Positions 1-5,812 are shown, counted from the first letter of the stretch. The stretch is DNA of 6,469 nt from Oscillospiraceae bacterium (GCA_029062865.1 JAIDPG010000248.1:1-6469); one strand, 5' to 3'. Notes: generated from the letters alone by a model not told the origin. Numbers and translations are program-made.

Positions 1-312
1 TTAAGTCGTCGGCAGCTTCAGTTGTGTATAATAGACAGTAAAAATGCCGTCGGGTCTGCCTGTCGGCTCGGAGCGCGCGTAGAGCGACGCGCGATAGCCT
101 TCGGAGTAGAAATCGTGGTCGATCTCGCGCTTGTTCACGATGATGATATTCCGCACCTTGCCCTTCGAGACCTTGCCGTCCTTTTCCCTGTGCCAATTGA
201 TAACCGTCACAATCGGACCGATAACAGCAACTGCCGCGATCGCTATCAGAACAATAAAGAAAATCCAACCTGCCGCCGTTAAATGTTCGTCTGTTCCGAG
301 ATCAATCACCAT
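1..312 (-). CDS. Small single-span membrane protein, unknown function
   Basis: A complete 103-residue ORF; its TAA is the first three bases of the window. The family is not recognised. Residues 1-13 are short and acidic, about 16-38 form one hydrophobic segment rich in Ile, Val and Ala, and HREKDGK follows directly, so positive-inside logic suggests N-out/C-in topology. The 60-residue tail is hydrophilic and basic in its first half (KVSKGKVRN), with Tyr and Arg later. There is no lipobox or signal-peptidase site, so the segment probably stays as an anchor. A G-run (319-324) six bases before the ATG is the only Shine-Dalgarno candidate and is weak. It lies 30 bp downstream of the rhomboid protease gene on the same strand, so co-transcription is likely. 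It could be a partner or substrate of that protease, but nothing in the sequence proves this. Confidence 0.72.
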   Translation of the reverse strand: MVIDLGTDEHLTAAGWIFFIVLIAIAAVAVIGPIVTVINWHREKDGKVSKGKVRNIIIVNKREIDHDFYSEGYRASLYARSEPTGRPDGIFTVYYTQLKLPTT

Positions 313-342
313 ATCACACCCCCCGCTTCTTGCTTCTTGCCT

Positions 343-954
343 CTAGTACCCTTGCATTTCAAACTTCTTCTTATGGAACCATATCCCGAAGCCGAGCCCC
401 GAAACTCCTCCGCAGAGGTGCCCGAAGTGGGAAACATCGTCGTCGACGGCAATTCCCGCGTAGATCTCCTGTCCGAGGTAGATCGCCGCGATGAGGATAA
501 GCGTCAGCGGGATCTCGCCCTTTTTCATATTCCCGAACGCCGAGAGGATTATCAGCAGGAACACAATTCCCGAAGCGCCGAGAATTCCCTTGTCGAAGAA
601 CAGGGTGTTGAGAATTCCGCCCGCGACCGCTGTTATTCCCATCATGATCGTGAGGTTCCAGCTTCCGTAGCGCTCCTCAACGATAGGACCTATCAAAAGC
701 AGCATCATCATATTCCCCGCGAAGTGCGCGAAGCTCGCGTGCCCGAAAACATAAGTGAACAGCCGCAGATAAGTCAGCGGATTTAAAAGGCTCCCATGCC
801 CGTAGCACACGAAAAGCAGCTTCGTTGAGCCCATTTTCGTAATAAAACCGAGTATCAGCGAAACCGCGCAGAGCGCCGCGAACGTCAGTATCACGGGCGA
901 ATTGTAGCTCAGCTTGAACTTGTGCTGCTTTGTGGAAAACTTGTACTTTGTCAT
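343..954 (-). CDS. Rhomboid family intramembrane serine protease
   Basis: This 203-residue protein has the rhomboid core and should cleave membrane-protein substrates within or near the bilayer. Visible signatures: H72-x4-H77-x3-N81 followed by an EERYGS loop (residues 93-98), matching the His/His/Asn region of E. coli GlpG; GASG at 126-129 with catalytic Ser128; and HLCG at 179-182 with catalytic His179. Hydrophobic segments at about 20-39, 77-92, 100-118, 125-141, 148-165 and 178-193 fit the six-helix bacterial form. There is no added cytoplasmic domain beyond a basic N-terminus of about 18 residues. The start is well supported: AGGAG (961-965) lies six bases before the ATG. Upstream is a large palindromic element, so it may be transcribed apart from maf or by readthrough. 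Its natural substrate is unknown. All catalytic residues are present, so it should be active. Confidence 0.93.
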   Translation of the reverse strand: MTKYKFSTKQHKFKLSYNSPVILTFAALCAVSLILGFITKMGSTKLLFVCYGHGSLLNPLTYLRLFTYVFGHASFAHFAGNMMMLLLIGPIVEERYGSWNLTIMMGITAVAGGILNTLFFDKGILGASGIVFLLIILSAFGNMKKGEIPLTLILIAAIYLGQEIYAGIAVDDDVSHFGHLCGGVSGLGFGIWFHKKKFEMQGY

Positions 955-960
955 AATTAA

Positions 961-965
961 CTCCT
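961..965 (-). promoter_or_regulatory. Ribosome binding site of the rhomboid gene
   Basis: AGGAG on the minus strand, six bases before the ATG at 954. It fixes the rhomboid start and sits just downstream (in the direction of transcription) of the branched palindrome, with a 12-bp AT palindrome (968-979) immediately before it. Confidence 0.75.
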
Positions 966-975
966 TATTTTAATT

Positions 976-1073
976 AAAATTCAAGAACCGCGCGTTTCGC
1001 GCGCTAGCAAAGCAGCGCTTCGCACTCTTCGCTTCGCTACGAGTGCAAAGCGCTGCTTTCTTTCTTGAATTTT
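976..1073. repeat. Branched palindromic element (three-way-junction fold)
   Basis: Three nested inverted repeats occupy this intergenic stretch. The outer arms 976-987 and 1062-1073 are perfect 12-bp complements (AAAATTCAAGAA). Inside are a 6-bp CGCGCG stem with a 3-base loop (989-1003) and a 19-bp stem (1009-1027 with 1041-1059) broken by one C/A mismatch, with a 13-base loop. Together they would fold into a cruciform or three-way-junction RNA on either strand. On the minus strand it lies between the 155-residue ORF and the rhomboid gene. It could limit readthrough, stabilise mRNA ends, or be a dispersed non-coding repeat. No T-tract typical of a simple intrinsic terminator follows the main stem. 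Confidence 0.8.
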
Positions 1074-1076
1074 CGT

Positions 1077-1160
1077 CGCTGTTGAGGTGTTGCAGTTAGT
1101 CGGCACGCGCCTTTGCTGCGCTGTTGAGGTGTTGCAGTTAGTCGGTACGTGCCTTTAATG
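1077..1160. repeat. Tandem duplication, two 42-bp units
   Basis: Units 1077-1118 and 1119-1160 match at 38 of 42 positions, both starting CGCTGTTGAGGTGTTGCAGT. Two of the differences are C/T changes near the unit end and two are an adjacent GC-to-AA change. A partial third unit (CGCTGTT, 1161-1167) runs into the stop codon of the neighbouring ORF. The unit lies between that ORF's 3' end and the branched palindrome. It has no visible coding use: the minus-strand reading meets stops. Replication slippage, or part of a larger repeat element including the palindrome, are the likely origins. Confidence 0.9.
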
Positions 1161-1166
1161 CGCTGT

Positions 1167-1634
1167 TTATAGAGGAATACCCTCGATAACGTCTCCGTTG
1201 TCGATTATTGAAAATCCGCCGACGTCTGTTTCAAAGCGCATACCGTTCAGTACGTTTTCGCCGTCGATAATCTCAACGTCCAGAATTTCCGCGCCCTTGA
1301 ACCGCGAAAGCGGAGCATATTCCCGCCAAAATAAGTTCTCGTGCCAATCGGGTATGGGAGGGACATCGCCAAACCAGCGCGGCTTTTCGGTCGGGAATAT
1401 CTCGTTCCACGCGAGCGCGAGATACTTTTCGGAGCGCACATTTACAGCAAGCGTTCCGTGCTCGAATTCAATGAGCATAGGCGCGTCGTCGAACCACTCC
1501 CCGTCAAGCTCGTCCCATACGCCGAGGATATTGACAATACGACGTTCCGAAAGCTCGGAAAGCGTCTTTGCCCACCTCTTTGAAAACAGCTCCTTGTCGG
1601 AAAAATACTCAAACGGAAATTCCGTAAGTATCAT
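1167..1634 (-). CDS. Unknown Trp-rich acidic protein, coupled to maf
   Basis: A 155-residue ORF that I cannot assign to a family. Its ATG overlaps the maf TGA (ATGA, 1631-1634), and GAGGGGG (1640-1646) lies five bases upstream, so translation is probably coupled to maf. The protein is soluble-looking with no signal peptide or membrane span. It is acidic overall and has seven tryptophans (21, 40, 47, 76, 87, 97, 103). The middle (about 33-79) alternates hydrophobic and charged residues as in a beta-rich fold (IVNILGVWDELDGEWF, then MLIEFEHGTLAVNV), and the C-terminal third is again strand-like (GAEILDVEIIDGENVL). The shape recalls small cytosolic proteins often left as DUFs, including immunity-like folds, but no diagnostic motif supports that. 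Its stop abuts the 42-bp repeat. Confidence 0.8.
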   Translation of the reverse strand: MILTEFPFEYFSDKELFSKRWAKTLSELSERRIVNILGVWDELDGEWFDDAPMLIEFEHGTLAVNVRSEKYLALAWNEIFPTEKPRWFGDVPPIPDWHENLFWREYAPLSRFKGAEILDVEIIDGENVLNGMRFETDVGGFSIIDNGDVIEGIPL

Positions 1635-2182
1635 ATCTGCCCCCTCAGGCTTCTCGCCAATTTGCCTACCGGCAAGCCCATTACATTATAAAAATCCCCG
1701 ACAATTCCCTTGACATTCGCCGCGCCTTTTTCCTGAATTCCGTAAGCGCCCGCCTTGTCCATTGGGTCGCCCGTCGCGATATAGGCGTTTATTTCCGCGT
1801 CGGAAAGCTCGTAGAACTCGACCTTGGTTTCCTTGGCGAAGTTTTCAATCTTACCGTCTCCGAAGATCACGCACACCCCCGTGAAAACGCTGTGCGTCCT
1901 CCCCGAGAGCTTACGCAGCATTTCAAACGCGTGAGTCTCGTTGCGCGGCTTTCCGAGGATTTCTCCGTCGATGCTTACGATAGTGTCCGCCGCGATTATT
2001 ATCTCGCCCTTGTGATCCGAGAAAATCTCCTCCGCCTTTTGCCGCGAGAGCAGAAGCACGGTCTCCTCGGGGCTTGCGCCCGCGGGCACCTTCTCCTCGC
2101 CGACCGCGGGAATAACGCGGAAGTCGCTTGTAATAAACCCGAGCAGCTCCTTTCGCCGCGGGCTTTGGCTTGCCAAAATCAT
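1631..2182 (-). CDS. maf: Maf nucleoside triphosphate pyrophosphatase (dTTP/UTP type)
   Basis: This 183-residue protein has the normal length of the Maf/HAM1-like family. It hydrolyses nucleoside triphosphates, including modified ones, to monophosphates plus pyrophosphate, cleaning the nucleotide pool in the cytosol. Motifs in order: SQSPRR at 5-10, AADTIV at 64-69 with catalytic-base Asp66, GKP at 77-79, LSGRTHSVFTGV at 92-103, DPMDKAGAYGIQ at 139-150 and GDFYNVMGLP at 162-171. The SPRR plus DKAGAYGIQ pattern fits the YhdE-type (dTTP/UTP) subgroup rather than the YceF (m7GTP) subgroup; this is inferred from remembered family motifs. GGGAGAG (2188-2194) lies five bases before the ATG, and a good promoter lies about 35 bp upstream. 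In many Firmicutes maf sits near cell-shape or division genes, which are not seen here. Confidence 0.95.
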   Translation of the reverse strand: MILASQSPRRKELLGFITSDFRVIPAVGEEKVPAGASPEETVLLLSRQKAEEIFSDHKGEIIIAADTIVSIDGEILGKPRNETHAFEMLRKLSGRTHSVFTGVCVIFGDGKIENFAKETKVEFYELSDAEINAYIATGDPMDKAGAYGIQEKGAANVKGIVGDFYNVMGLPVGKLARSLRGQI

Positions 2183-2216
2183 AGACGCTCTCCCTTTCGT
2201 TAGTTGCTATGATTTC

Positions 2217-2245
2217 ATTATATCATACTTCGCCGGAAAAAGCAA
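2217..2245 (-). promoter_or_regulatory. Promoter for maf and downstream genes
   Basis: Read on the minus strand: TTGCTT (2240-2245) as -35, a 17-bp spacer, then TATAAT (2217-2222) as -10, preceded by TGA, which makes an extended -10. Transcription would start near 2210, leaving a leader of about 28 bases before the maf ATG. The spacing and a perfect -10 make this a strong vegetative sigma-A-type candidate. Confidence 0.75.
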
Positions 2246-2301
2246 GTATCAGCCGGAGAATAGCTGCTGATCGTCGGTAAACTAATTACTGCTTTAACCT
2301 C

Positions 2302-2330
2302 TTGACAATTATGTCTAAATATGTTATAAT
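2302..2330 (+). promoter_or_regulatory. Consensus vegetative promoter for the DAHP synthase gene
   Basis: TTGACA (2302-2307), a 17-bp spacer and TATAAT (2325-2330) match the sigma-70/sigma-A consensus exactly, and TG at 2322-2323 adds an extended -10. Transcription would start near 2336-2338, giving a leader of about 50 bases. That is too short for a T-box or a leader-peptide attenuator, so expression may be constitutive or controlled by a repressor. A weak 6-bp dyad (AATTAT/ATAATT, 2307-2312 and 2329-2334) overlaps the core elements and could be an operator, but it is AT-rich and may be chance. Confidence 0.88.
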
Positions 2331-2387
2331 AATTACGTTTGGAGCTTTTGCTCTTTATTACATTAAAGAACCGGAGAGGAAAAAATT

Positions 2388-3416
2388 ATGTCAATGACGT
2401 TTAACAGAAAGCTGCCTATTCCTAAGGAAATAAAGGAAATGCACCCGATAAGCGAGGAGATCAAGACCGTTAAGGCGGCTCGCGATAAGGAGATCGCCGA
2501 TGTTTTTGAGGGGAAAAGCGATAAGTTTTTGCTTATCATCGGACCCTGCTCGGCGGACAACGAGGATTCCGTAATGGATTACGTAAACCGCCTCGCTAAG
2601 GTGCAGGAGAAGGTAAAGGATAAGATACTGATCATCCCGCGCATTTACACGGGCAAGCCCCGCACGAACGGCACGGGCTATAAGGGGCTTATCCACCAGC
2701 CCGACCCGACAAAGGGCGAGGATATGCTCCAGGGGCTTATCGAGGTTCGCAAGCTCCACGCGCGGGCTATCGCCGAGACGCACCTCACTTGCGCGGACGA
2801 AATGCTCTACCCGGAGAACTACCGCTACCTGTCCGATCTGCTCTCTTATGTGGCAGTCGGCGCGCGTTCGGTTGAGGATCAGCACCACCGCCTTGTCGCA
2901 AGCGGAATGGAGTGCCCCGTCGGAATGAAAAACCCGACTTCGGGAACGCTTTCGGTTATGTTCAACTCAATTCAGGCGGCGCAGGTGAGCCATACGTTTA
3001 TTTACCGCGGCTGGGAGGTCGTTTCGGACGGCAACCCCTACACCCACGCTATTCTCCGCGGCGCGCAGAACAAGCACGGTCAGACGCTCCCGAATTACCA
3101 CTACGAGGACCTGAAGCTCTGCTACGATATGTACATGGAGAAAAAGCTCGAAAACCCCGCGATTATCGTTGATACAAACCACTCTAACAGCGGCAAGCAG
3201 TATCTGGAGCAGGTGCGTATCTCAAATGAGATCCTGCACTCGATGCGCCACTCCGTAGAGATTCGCCATATTGTAAAGGGCTTGATGATCGAAAGCTACA
3301 TAGAGGACGGCGCTCAGAAGATCGAGGAGGGTACATACGGAAAGTCGATAACCGACCCCTGCCTCGGCTGGGAAAAGTCCGAGAAGCTGATCTACGGAAT
3401 TGCCGATCAATTGTAA
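2388..3416 (+). CDS. aroF: 3-deoxy-7-phosphoheptulonate synthase (DAHP synthase), class I
   Basis: This 342-residue enzyme condenses phosphoenolpyruvate with erythrose 4-phosphate, the first step of the shikimate pathway to Phe, Tyr and Trp. It belongs to the AroF/AroG/AroH-like class I TIM barrels and is close to their usual length of about 350. Visible: GPCSADN at 52-58, KPRT at 90-93, YKGLIHQPDP at 98-107, GARSVEDQHHR at 158-168, VGMKNPTSG at 178-186 and DTNHSNSGK at 262-270. The expected metal ligands are Cys54, His265, Glu302 and Asp323, all present by comparison with E. coli AroG. The N-terminal region of about 45 residues before the barrel is the part that carries aromatic feedback inhibition in relatives; which amino acid inhibits this one cannot be read off. 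GGAGAGG (2373-2379) favours the ATG at 2388 over Met3. A strong promoter precedes it. Confidence 0.95.
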   Translation: MSMTFNRKLPIPKEIKEMHPISEEIKTVKAARDKEIADVFEGKSDKFLLIIGPCSADNEDSVMDYVNRLAKVQEKVKDKILIIPRIYTGKPRTNGTGYKGLIHQPDPTKGEDMLQGLIEVRKLHARAIAETHLTCADEMLYPENYRYLSDLLSYVAVGARSVEDQHHRLVASGMECPVGMKNPTSGTLSVMFNSIQAAQVSHTFIYRGWEVVSDGNPYTHAILRGAQNKHGQTLPNYHYEDLKLCYDMYMEKKLENPAIIVDTNHSNSGKQYLEQVRISNEILHSMRHSVEIRHIVKGLMIESYIEDGAQKIEEGTYGKSITDPCLGWEKSEKLIYGIADQL

Positions 3417-3426
3417 AAATATTTGC

Positions 3427-3451
3427 TTTTCCCCGCCAAAGGCGGGGAAAA
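3427..3451. other. Strong intergenic hairpin without a T-tract
   Basis: A perfect 11-bp stem (3427-3437 with 3441-3451; GC core CCCCGCC/GGCGGGG, 3-base AAA loop) lies between the DAHP synthase stop and the ilvA ribosome binding site. TTGC (3423-3426) and GCAA (3454-3457) can lengthen the stem past a 2-base bulge. The T-run is 5' and the A-run 3' of the core, the reverse of an intrinsic terminator on either strand. It is therefore more likely an RNA-stability or processing element, or a partial polarity signal, than a full terminator. No separate promoter for ilvA is apparent in the 59-base gap, which favours co-transcription. Confidence 0.82.
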
Positions 3452-3465
3452 ATGCAAGAAAATTT

Positions 3466-3470
3466 GGAGG
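3466..3470 (+). promoter_or_regulatory. Ribosome binding site that sets the ilvA start
   Basis: GGAGG lies five bases before the ATG at 3476. The longer in-frame ATG at 3452 overlaps the hairpin arm and has no Shine-Dalgarno element, and its eight extra residues (MQENLEDE) come from the hairpin edge and the ribosome binding site itself. The 3476 start is therefore preferred. Confidence 0.88.
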
Positions 3471-3475
3471 ACGAA

Positions 3476-4678
3476 ATGCTAACTTTAGATACAATATACA
3501 AGGCTTCGCACGTTCTTAAGGAAGTGATCAGAAGCACCGACCTTATCAAAGCGCCGAAAATCAACGAGCAGGCGGAGGTTTATCTGAAAACCGAGAATTT
3601 GCAGGTTACGGGCTCGTTTAAGGTTCGCGGGGCTTATTACAAGATTTCCACTTTAAGCGACGAGGAGCGCAAAAAGGGCGTTATCGCCTGCTCCGCGGGG
3701 AACCACGCGCAGGGCGTTGCGCTGGCGGCGACCAAGGCGGGGATAAAGTCTCTTATCTGCCTGCCCGACGGCGCGCCGATCTCCAAGGTCGAGGCGACAA
3801 AGGGCTTCGGCGCGGAGGTCTGCCTTGTGCCGGGAGTTTATGACGACGCGTACAACAAGGCGCTTCAGCTCCGCGACGAAAAGGGCTATACGTTCATTCA
3901 CCCGTTTGACGATGAGAACGTAATCGCGGGGCAGGGGACTATCGGGCTTGAGCTGCTTGAACAGCTCCCCGATATGGACGCGGTCGTTGTGCCTATCGGC
4001 GGCGGTGGGCTTATCTCGGGCGTGGCGTTCGCGATAAAGCAGCTCAACCCGAAGATCAAGGTCTACGGCGTACAGGCGGCGGGCGCGCCGTCTATGTTCA
4101 ATTCGATAAAGGACGGCAAGATAGAGCGCCTTGACAGCGTCGCGACGATAGCGGACGGCATCGCGGTAAAGGAGCCCGGCGAGAACACGTTCGAGCTCGT
4201 GAAAAAGTACGTTGACGAGATCGTTACCGTCACCGAGGACGAGATCTCCTGCGCTATTCTCTCGCTCATCGAGCACCAGAAGCTTATCTCCGAGGGCGCG
4301 GGCGCGGTTTCTGTGGCGGCTGTCATGTTCGATAAGATCCCCGTCAAGGGCAAGAAGGTGGTTTGCCTCGTTTCGGGCGGCAATATCGACGTTACGATCT
4401 TGAGCCGCGTGATCCGCCGCGGTCTTGTAAAGAGCGGACGCGCGTCGCTGCTTACTATCGAGCTTGTGGACAAGCCCGGTCAGCTTGTCGGCGTATCGAA
4501 GATCATCGCCGATCTTGGCGGCAACGTGACCGCCGTTCACCACGAACGCGCCGACGCGAACGCGAACGTCAACGGCTGCTTCCTCAGAATTCAGCTTGAA
4601 ACGCGCAACTTCGAGCATCTTGAGGAGATAAGAAAGGCGCTGAAGGACGCGGGCTTTAAGGTCGTGGATAACGCGTAA
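3476..4678 (+). CDS. ilvA: Threonine ammonia-lyase (threonine deaminase) with ACT domain
   Basis: A 400-residue PLP enzyme that converts L-threonine to 2-oxobutanoate and ammonia, feeding isoleucine synthesis or threonine breakdown. The fold-type II catalytic domain spans about residues 5-318: GSFKVRGA at 46-53 with PLP-binding Lys49, SAGNHAQG at 73-80, the phosphate-cradle glycines GGGG at 175-178, and SGGN at 300-303 with Ser300 expected at the PLP ring nitrogen. A C-terminal ACT domain (about 325-398, beginning LLTIELVDKPGQL) suggests amino acid feedback. The single ACT and 400-residue length resemble the TdcB-like/short IlvA group of Clostridia rather than the roughly 500-residue E. coli IlvA with its longer regulatory region, so biosynthetic or catabolic use is not decided by sequence. 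It lies after DAHP synthase and overlaps the next ORF by one base. The RidA gene 1.2 kb downstream acts on its imine product. Confidence 0.95.
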   Translation: MLTLDTIYKASHVLKEVIRSTDLIKAPKINEQAEVYLKTENLQVTGSFKVRGAYYKISTLSDEERKKGVIACSAGNHAQGVALAATKAGIKSLICLPDGAPISKVEATKGFGAEVCLVPGVYDDAYNKALQLRDEKGYTFIHPFDDENVIAGQGTIGLELLEQLPDMDAVVVPIGGGGLISGVAFAIKQLNPKIKVYGVQAAGAPSMFNSIKDGKIERLDSVATIADGIAVKEPGENTFELVKKYVDEIVTVTEDEISCAILSLIEHQKLISEGAGAVSVAAVMFDKIPVKGKKVVCLVSGGNIDVTILSRVIRRGLVKSGRASLLTIELVDKPGQLVGVSKIIADLGGNVTAVHHERADANANVNGCFLRIQLETRNFEHLEEIRKALKDAGFKVVDNA

Positions 4679-5211
4679 TGTTGTTTGTTCAGCAGATAGT
4701 TCTGGAATATACAAAGGCAGTCCGCAACGCCAACGCCGCGAACGTTCGGCGTTCAGTGCGGTTTTTGCCCGTAGAGTTTGACAAGGCGGACATTACAGAC
4801 GAGATACTGTTCAATAAGGCGTGGCTGTTTCAAGCGCCGGACGGACTGCACAAGAGCTGCAAGACGAAGATCCTCGGAGAAAACGCGCTTTTTACCGTGA
4901 AATTCGCGCCGGACTTTTTCGGCGAGCGCATTTTCGTAAAACGCGCCGAAAACGGTTACGAGATACTCTACACCGACAAAAAAGCGCGCGGCTGGATAAA
5001 GAGTAAGTTCACGCTCACCGAGGGGAAAAGCGGACGGATAGTTTACAACGACAGATACGGCAGCTGGGATAGTCCATTGTGGATTTACTATCTGATAACG
5101 TTCAACTTCGTCTGTGTGGATAAGTCTGCGTTCAAGCAGAAGCTGTTCTTTATCAAGGAGCCCGATTTCACGTTTACCGATATGAAGCCGCTGCGGTACA
5201 GCGGGTATTGA
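4678..5211 (+). CDS. Unknown 177-residue protein, overlapping ilvA stop
   Basis: The ATG shares one base with the ilvA TAA (TAATG), and no good Shine-Dalgarno motif precedes it, so translation probably depends on termination-reinitiation from ilvA. I recognise no family. The protein has no signal peptide or membrane helix and looks basic and cytosolic. An N-terminal helix-like stretch (about 1-28, rich in Ala, Asn and Arg) is followed by a probably beta-rich body with many aromatics, including AWLFQAPDG (about 48-56), FFGERIFVKRAENGYEILYTDKK, and DRYGSWDSPLWIYYLITF near 130. The end contains KPLRYSGY. The base composition and GC-rich codons match its neighbours, so recent transfer is not indicated. 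Its place between ilvA and a DUF2625-like gene suggests operon membership only; no amino-acid-related motif is visible. Confidence 0.85.
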   Translation: MLFVQQIVLEYTKAVRNANAANVRRSVRFLPVEFDKADITDEILFNKAWLFQAPDGLHKSCKTKILGENALFTVKFAPDFFGERIFVKRAENGYEILYTDKKARGWIKSKFTLTEGKSGRIVYNDRYGSWDSPLWIYYLITFNFVCVDKSAFKQKLFFIKEPDFTFTDMKPLRYSGY

Positions 5212-5217
5212 AAGGAG
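5211..5217 (+). promoter_or_regulatory. Ribosome binding site that sets the DUF2625-like start
   Basis: AAAGGAG lies five bases before the ATG at 5223, and its first base is the last base of the previous gene's TGA. An alternative in-frame TTG at 5208 lies before this site and would encode it as Lys-Gly, so the TTG start is rejected. Confidence 0.9.
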
Positions 5218-5222
5218 CTTTT

Positions 5223-5810
5223 ATGGAGCTTTCGGAGATGCTTTTAAACGGCGCGAACAGCGTCGAGATAATTCCCGTTGACGTGGAGGCTGCCGCGATA
5301 AATTCCGAGTATTTTCAGGCGGACGCTTCGACGAATTTCGGACTGCTGATAACGCAGAGCGGCGGAGTTATATCAAACGGCGTGGTGCGGCTTCTTGGGA
5401 GCAACCGCGACCCGAACTACCGCGACATAAACCTTTTTAACATCAAGTTCGGCAGCGGGCGCGGGTTTATAATCCTCGGCGACGATATTTTCGGCGGGAT
5501 CTTCGCGGTCAACACCGGGCTGTTCCCGGAGTTTGTCGGGAACATTATGTACTTCGCGCCGGATACTCTCGACTGGGAGGATATGGAAATCAGAATGTCG
5601 GGCTTCCTCGCGTGGCTGAGGGACGGCGACATGGCGGAATATTACGGGCAGTTCTCCGAGGAGGAATACGAGGCTCTCCGCGCGAGGAACGTTCCGTTCA
5701 ACAAGGTGCTGAGCATCGTTCCGCCGCAGTGGAGCGCGGAATTCAACACCAACCCGCACGACGTCCGCGAGATAGATATTAACGAGCATTACAAATTAAC
5801 ATTGGGATAA
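5223..5810 (+). CDS. DUF2625-like protein
   Basis: A 195-residue soluble protein. Several blocks match my memory of the DUF2625 family in order: SGGVISNGVVRLLGS at 46-60, GDDIFGGIFAVNTG at 86-99, GNIMYFAPDTLDWEDM at 106-121, SGFLAWLRDGDMAEYY at 126-141 and a late PPQWSAE. The family has no experimentally established role that I can cite. The pattern of a GDD-Gly-Gly loop, then a Tyr-Phe-x-Pro-Asp strand and an FLxW helix is loosely like SMI1/KNR4 (SUKH) proteins, which include toxin immunity proteins and cargo binders; that comparison is inference only. There is no signal peptide, membrane span or obvious catalytic triad. It starts 11 bases after the preceding stop with a strong ribosome binding site and sits 46 bases before ridA. 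No toxin gene is adjacent. Confidence 0.85.
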   Translation: MELSEMLLNGANSVEIIPVDVEAAAINSEYFQADASTNFGLLITQSGGVISNGVVRLLGSNRDPNYRDINLFNIKFGSGRGFIILGDDIFGGIFAVNTGLFPEFVGNIMYFAPDTLDWEDMEIRMSGFLAWLRDGDMAEYYGQFSEEEYEALRARNVPFNKVLSIVPPQWSAEFNTNPHDVREIDINEHYKLTLG

Positions 5811-5812
5811 CG

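Noticed and set aside
283..786. Plus-strand open frame opposite the rhomboid gene (167 residues)
   Set aside because: It is rich in Arg, Glu and Ser with low-complexity character. The opposite strand encodes a complete rhomboid protease with its own ribosome binding site.
976..1160. CRISPR array
   Set aside because: The repeats are one palindrome plus two adjacent 42-bp units with no unique spacers, so they do not have repeat-spacer form.
2331..2387. T-box or leader-peptide attenuator upstream of DAHP synthase
   Set aside because: The leader after the consensus promoter is only about 50 bases, with a weak 4-bp GAGC/GCTC hairpin and no terminator or run of aromatic codons.
2391..2888. Minus-strand open frame within the DAHP synthase gene
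   Set aside because: It lies wholly inside a gene with intact catalytic motifs and shows no family signature or promoter of its own.
3427..3451. Intrinsic terminator after DAHP synthase
   Set aside because: The stem is strong, but no T-run follows it on either strand; the T's and A's are on the wrong sides. It is reported as a hairpin only.
3452..3475. Eight-residue N-terminal extension of threonine deaminase
   Set aside because: Its ATG overlaps the hairpin arm, lacks a Shine-Dalgarno motif, and the extension would be encoded by the GGAGG of the real start.
3653..4714. Long minus-strand open frame opposite ilvA (353 residues)
   Set aside because: It is the antisense shadow of a well-supported PLP enzyme gene in GC-rich DNA. 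Its composition is extreme in Arg, Leu and Asp with no domain, and there is no ribosome binding site context that competes with ilvA.
5208..5222. TTG start adding five residues to the DUF2625-like protein
   Set aside because: The TTG precedes the AAAGGAG that serves the ATG at 5223, so the extra residues are just the translated ribosome binding site.
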